From JAKVKY01 sp964293585 (lineage in GTDB: Bacteria > Bacillota > Negativicutes > Acidaminococcales > Acidaminococcaceae): 64,000 nucleotides of DNA. Shown piece by piece: positions 61,429 to 64,000 of the stretch; within the stretch, counting starts at the first letter, position 1; every line of letters starts with the position of its first letter. The stretch is from contig CAXYYS010000005.1 of assembly GCA_964293585.1 (NCBI GenBank), forward strand, positions 1-64,000, given 5' to 3'. The notes below the pieces were generated by a model that was not told where the DNA came from, made no database searches, and saw only the letters and a list, made by a program, of their open reading frames with translations. Position numbers and translations under genes: made by a program.

Positions 61429-63255
61429 ATGAACGAGCAGATTGCGACAACTTTAAAGATGCTGCCGGAGAAATCCGGCGTCTACATCATGCACGATGCT
61501 ACGGACCGGGTGATCTATGTTGGCAAGGCCGTGGTTTTAAAGAACCGGGTGCGCAGCTATTTTCGCGAATCCGGCCAGCATTCGGTGAAGGTGCAGGCCC
61601 TGGTTTCTCATGTGGAACGCATCGAGACCATTGTCACGGACAGTGAGATTGAGGCGCTCATCTTAGAGTGCAACCTGATTAAGAAATATCGTCCCCGCTA
61701 TAACATCATGCTCAAGGACGATAAGACCTATCCCTATCTGAAAGTCACCCTGCAGGAAGATTTTCCCCGGCTCTTTGTGACCCGGCGGGTCCTGAAGGAC
61801 GGGGCGGCTTACTACGGCCCTTACGCCGATGTGGGGGCCATGCACGCCACGGTTAAGTTACTGCGGGGCATGTTCCCTATCCGGAAATGCCGGACCATGA
61901 ATCCGGACCGGCCCTGTTTGCAGTACCATATCAAGCGCTGCCTGGCTCCCTGTGCCGGTTATATTTCTAAGGAAGCCTACCGCCGCATGGTGGAAAATAT
62001 CTGCCTGGTGCTGGACGGGAAGACGGCGGATCTGAAACGCAGTTTGAAAGAACAGATGCAGCAGGCGGCAGAGACGCTGGATTTTGAGAATGCGGCCCGG
62101 CTGCGGGACCAGCTGCAGGCGGTGGAACGTCTGGACGAGCAGCAGAAAGCGGTGCTGGGCGCCGGGGATATGGATATCGTAGGTTATGCCGCCGATAATT
62201 TCAGCGTCTGCCTGCAGTTATTCTTTGTCAGGGCGGGCAAACTCATCGGCCGCAAGGAATTCTTTTTGCCCGTAGGCGATACGGAGCAGGAAGTGGTAGC
62301 GGCATTTGTGAAACAGTATTATTACCAGGAAGATATTTTTATCCCCAAGGAAATCCTGTTGTCAGTTTTACCGGAGGCGAGTGAGAACGCGGTGCTGGCA
62401 GAATGGCTGACCGCCAGGGCCGGGCACAAGGTGGAGCTGCTGCAACCCCAGCGTGGCGATAAGGCCAAACTAATGAAGCTGGCTTGCGAAAACGCTCAGA
62501 AGCTGATTCAGGAAAAGGAACGCATCGGCCAGCTGCAGCAGGAAAGCAACCTGCAGGCTGCCGAAGATTTACAGCAGGCCATCGGGGTGGAACATCCTCT
62601 GGAGCGTATGGAATGTTTTGATATTTCCCATACCCAGGGGGCCGAGACGGTAGCCTCCATGGTGGTCTTTAAGGACGGCGCCGCCAGCAAGGGCGATTAC
62701 CGCCGCTTTAAACTTTTGTCTACGGAAGGCAAGCCCGACGATTTTAAATCCATGCAGGAAGTGGTGTACCGCCGCTACAGCAAGTACGAGGACCTGCCCA
62801 GCCTGGTCATCATTGATGGCGGCAAGGGTCAGCTCAGCAGCGCCCTGGAAGTGATCCGGGGCCTGGGACTGGCGGAGCTGCCTGTTATAGGCCTGGCCAA
62901 GCGGGAAGAGGAAATTTTCCTGGAAGGCCGCAGCGACAGCATCATGCTGGACAAAGAATCGGCGGCCCTGCATCTTATCCAGCGTATCCGGGATGAGGCC
63001 CACCGTTTTGCCATCACGTATCACCGCAAGCTGCGGGGCAAGCGCAACCTGGTGTCCATCCTGGATCATGTGGAAGGCATAGGACCTAAGCGCCGGCAGG
63101 CCTTATGGCAGCATTTCAGTTCCCTGAACGCCATGAAGGCGGCTACCGTGGAAGTCTGGGGGGCGGGGGAGGGTATGAACAGCGCCCCCGCGGAGAAACT
63201 GGCGGCTTTCTTTGCCGCCGATGTGGCAGGGAAAAAAGCCCGCATGGATAAATAA
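61429..63255 (+). CDS. uvrC: Excinuclease ABC subunit C
   Basis: A 608-residue dual-incision nuclease. The N-terminal GIY-YIG domain (GVYIMHD, VIYVGKA) makes the 3' cut, a UVR domain near residue 205 contacts UvrB, the RNase H-like domain (ECFDISHTQGAETVAS, VIIDGGKGQL) makes the 5' cut, and a helix-hairpin-helix pair (HVEGIGPKRRQAL) lies near the end. It closes the xth-uvrB-uvrA-uvrC cluster; a complete uvrBAC set in one operon covers the core excision steps. Confidence 0.97.
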   Translation: MNEQIATTLKMLPEKSGVYIMHDATDRVIYVGKAVVLKNRVRSYFRESGQHSVKVQALVSHVERIETIVTDSEIEALILECNLIKKYRPRYNIMLKDDKTYPYLKVTLQEDFPRLFVTRRVLKDGAAYYGPYADVGAMHATVKLLRGMFPIRKCRTMNPDRPCLQYHIKRCLAPCAGYISKEAYRRMVENICLVLDGKTADLKRSLKEQMQQAAETLDFENAARLRDQLQAVERLDEQQKAVLGAGDMDIVGYAADNFSVCLQLFFVRAGKLIGRKEFFLPVGDTEQEVVAAFVKQYYYQEDIFIPKEILLSVLPEASENAVLAEWLTARAGHKVELLQPQRGDKAKLMKLACENAQKLIQEKERIGQLQQESNLQAAEDLQQAIGVEHPLERMECFDISHTQGAETVASMVVFKDGAASKGDYRRFKLLSTEGKPDDFKSMQEVVYRRYSKYEDLPSLVIIDGGKGQLSSALEVIRGLGLAELPVIGLAKREEEIFLEGRSDSIMLDKESAALHLIQRIRDEAHRFAITYHRKLRGKRNLVSILDHVEGIGPKRRQALWQHFSSLNAMKAATVEVWGAGEGMNSAPAEKLAAFFAADVAGKKARMDK

Positions 63256-63292
63256 GCGGGCGGAGAAAGACTTACTAAAAAATCAATTGCTT

Positions 63293-63320
63293 AAGCTGTT
63301 GGGAGCGGCCGGCTTATTTT
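63293..63320 (+). terminator. Probable terminator after uvrC
   Basis: AAGCTG (63293-63298) pairs with CGGCTT (63310-63315), followed by ATTTTT. The stem is short with a G-T pair, so it is moderate evidence. Confidence 0.5.
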
Positions 63321-63344
63321 TCCGGCGCCGGCGGTAGCAATTTG

Positions 63345-63353
63345 TGGTATAAT
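63345..63353 (+). promoter_or_regulatory. Extended -10 promoter of the HAD gene
   Basis: TGGTATAAT is a perfect extended -10 element about 35 nt before the TTG start. No -35 is apparent. Confidence 0.55.
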
Positions 63354-63387
63354 CGAACATATTACTGGTGAAAGAAGGAACTTGACG

Positions 63388-64000
63388 TTGGCCATTAAAC
63401 TGATTGCGATTGATTTGGATGATACGCTGCTGAACAGCGATTTTGAGATTTCGCCCCGGAACGCGGCGGCGGTACACAAGGCGCAGGCGGCCGGCCTGAA
63501 AGTTATTTTTGCCACCGGACGCATGTATGCCAGCGCCCAAAAATTTGCGGAGCAGCTGCAGCTGGATGTACCCCTGGTAACCTATAACGGCGCCCTGGTA
63601 AAGGGCGGCTTGTCCGGCAAGGTTTACGAGGAACATCCCATTAAGCTGGAGACGGCCTTAGCGCTGTTAGCTTATTGCAAGGAACGGCATTATTACATCC
63701 AGGCTTACCAGGGCAGCCAGCTGCTGGTAAAAGAAGAAAATGCCTTTTCCCGGCTGTACACCAAGATTTCCGGCATCCCGGCCACACCGGTGGGGGAAGC
63801 GTTATACCAGATTAAGCAGCCTCCTTATAAGCTGCTGCTGATGACCCGGCCCAAAGAGTTTGATGCTACCTGGCAGGATGTTTCCGTCCGGTTTAAGGGT
63901 CAGGTGGATGTGACCAGTTCCAAGGATAATTTCCTGGAGCTGATGGAACCTGGCATTAACAAATGGAACGCGGTTAGCGCCATCGGGAAACTGTACGGGG
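63388..64000 (+). CDS. Cof-type HAD hydrolase (partial, cut by window end)
   Basis: The first 204 residues of a haloacid-dehalogenase-superfamily phosphatase. Motif I is IAIDLDDTLL (catalytic Asp 9 and 11), motif II is FATGRM, and the cap region follows in the order of Cof/YidA proteins; LELMEPGINKWNAV is the stretch before motif III. These enzymes dephosphorylate sugar phosphates or cofactors, and the substrate cannot be deduced. The TTG start has AAGGAA 7 nt upstream. The remaining ~60-70 residues lie outside the window. Confidence 0.88.
   Translation, partial: MAIKLIAIDLDDTLLNSDFEISPRNAAAVHKAQAAGLKVIFATGRMYASAQKFAEQLQLDVPLVTYNGALVKGGLSGKVYEEHPIKLETALALLAYCKERHYYIQAYQGSQLLVKEENAFSRLYTKISGIPATPVGEALYQIKQPPYKLLLMTRPKEFDATWQDVSVRFKGQVDVTSSKDNFLELMEPGINKWNAVSAIGKLYG

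Noticed and set aside
1..64000. CRISPR arrays, IS elements, prophage or tRNA/rRNA genes
   Set aside because: No direct-repeat/spacer pattern, transposase or integrase frame, or tRNA-like cloverleaf was seen on either strand.

Overview
The window reads as chromosomal DNA of a moderately GC-rich diderm Firmicute, most likely the Negativicutes and possibly Acidaminococcaceae (Phascolarctobacterium-like); the family placement is an inference from gene content. Typical Firmicute traits are a long-form hibernation factor, cdaA-cdaR-glmM-glmS with a glmS ribozyme, a ZTP riboswitch before a stand-alone AICAR transformylase, and TTG/GTG starts behind strong AAGGAGG sites. The outer-membrane side shows in a signal-peptide-bearing beta-barrel protein and in several exported, apparently periplasmic enzymes. 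I see no rRNA, tRNA, CRISPR array, insertion sequence or prophage.

Layout. 0-4.6 kb: an HD-GYP protein, then a structured leader RNA and a polar amino acid ABC transporter with two tandem binding lipoproteins. 4.6-10.9 kb: a membrane glycosyltransferase, hpf, secA, and prfB with its programmed frameshift. 10.9-18 kb: an envelope block of DUF5693 protein, csaB, ftsE, ftsX, an EnvC/PcsB-like M23 hydrolase and ctpA. 18-24 kb: tex, a PflX-like radical SAM protein, AICAR transformylase and a monofunctional transglycosylase. 24-32.3 kb: a complete ornithine-arginine pathway argC-J-B-D-F-G-H. 32.4-47 kb: the least ordinary part, with homologues of Bacillus YdjG, YdjH and YdjI, an outer-membrane protein, a sensor/kinase/regulator set interrupted by a G7 frameshift, a beta-helix protein, and a nucleotide-salvage pair. 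47-54.2 kb: cdaA-cdaR, an FAD oxidoreductase, glmM and glmS. 54.3-64 kb: a CPA2 antiporter, xth, uvrB-uvrA-uvrC, and a HAD hydrolase cut by the window edge.

The most interesting signal is a repeated promoter architecture between 32.4 and 47 kb. The sequence CCTCAGTA, in three of four cases the right arm of the palindrome TACTGAGG-N4-CCTCAGTA, lies exactly 20 nt upstream of a -10-like hexamer at four separate promoters. These serve the YdjG/YdjH-like pair, the YdjI-like SPFH protein, the nucleoside hydrolase/nucleotidase pair, and the beta-helix/membrane-protein pair. It looks like an activator-dependent local regulon, probably envelope-related, and a NarL-type response regulator is encoded in its middle. 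A second candidate novelty is the leader RNA at about 1175-1400, which has its own promoter and a terminator that competes with a 5'-3' pairing; I could not assign it to a known riboswitch class.
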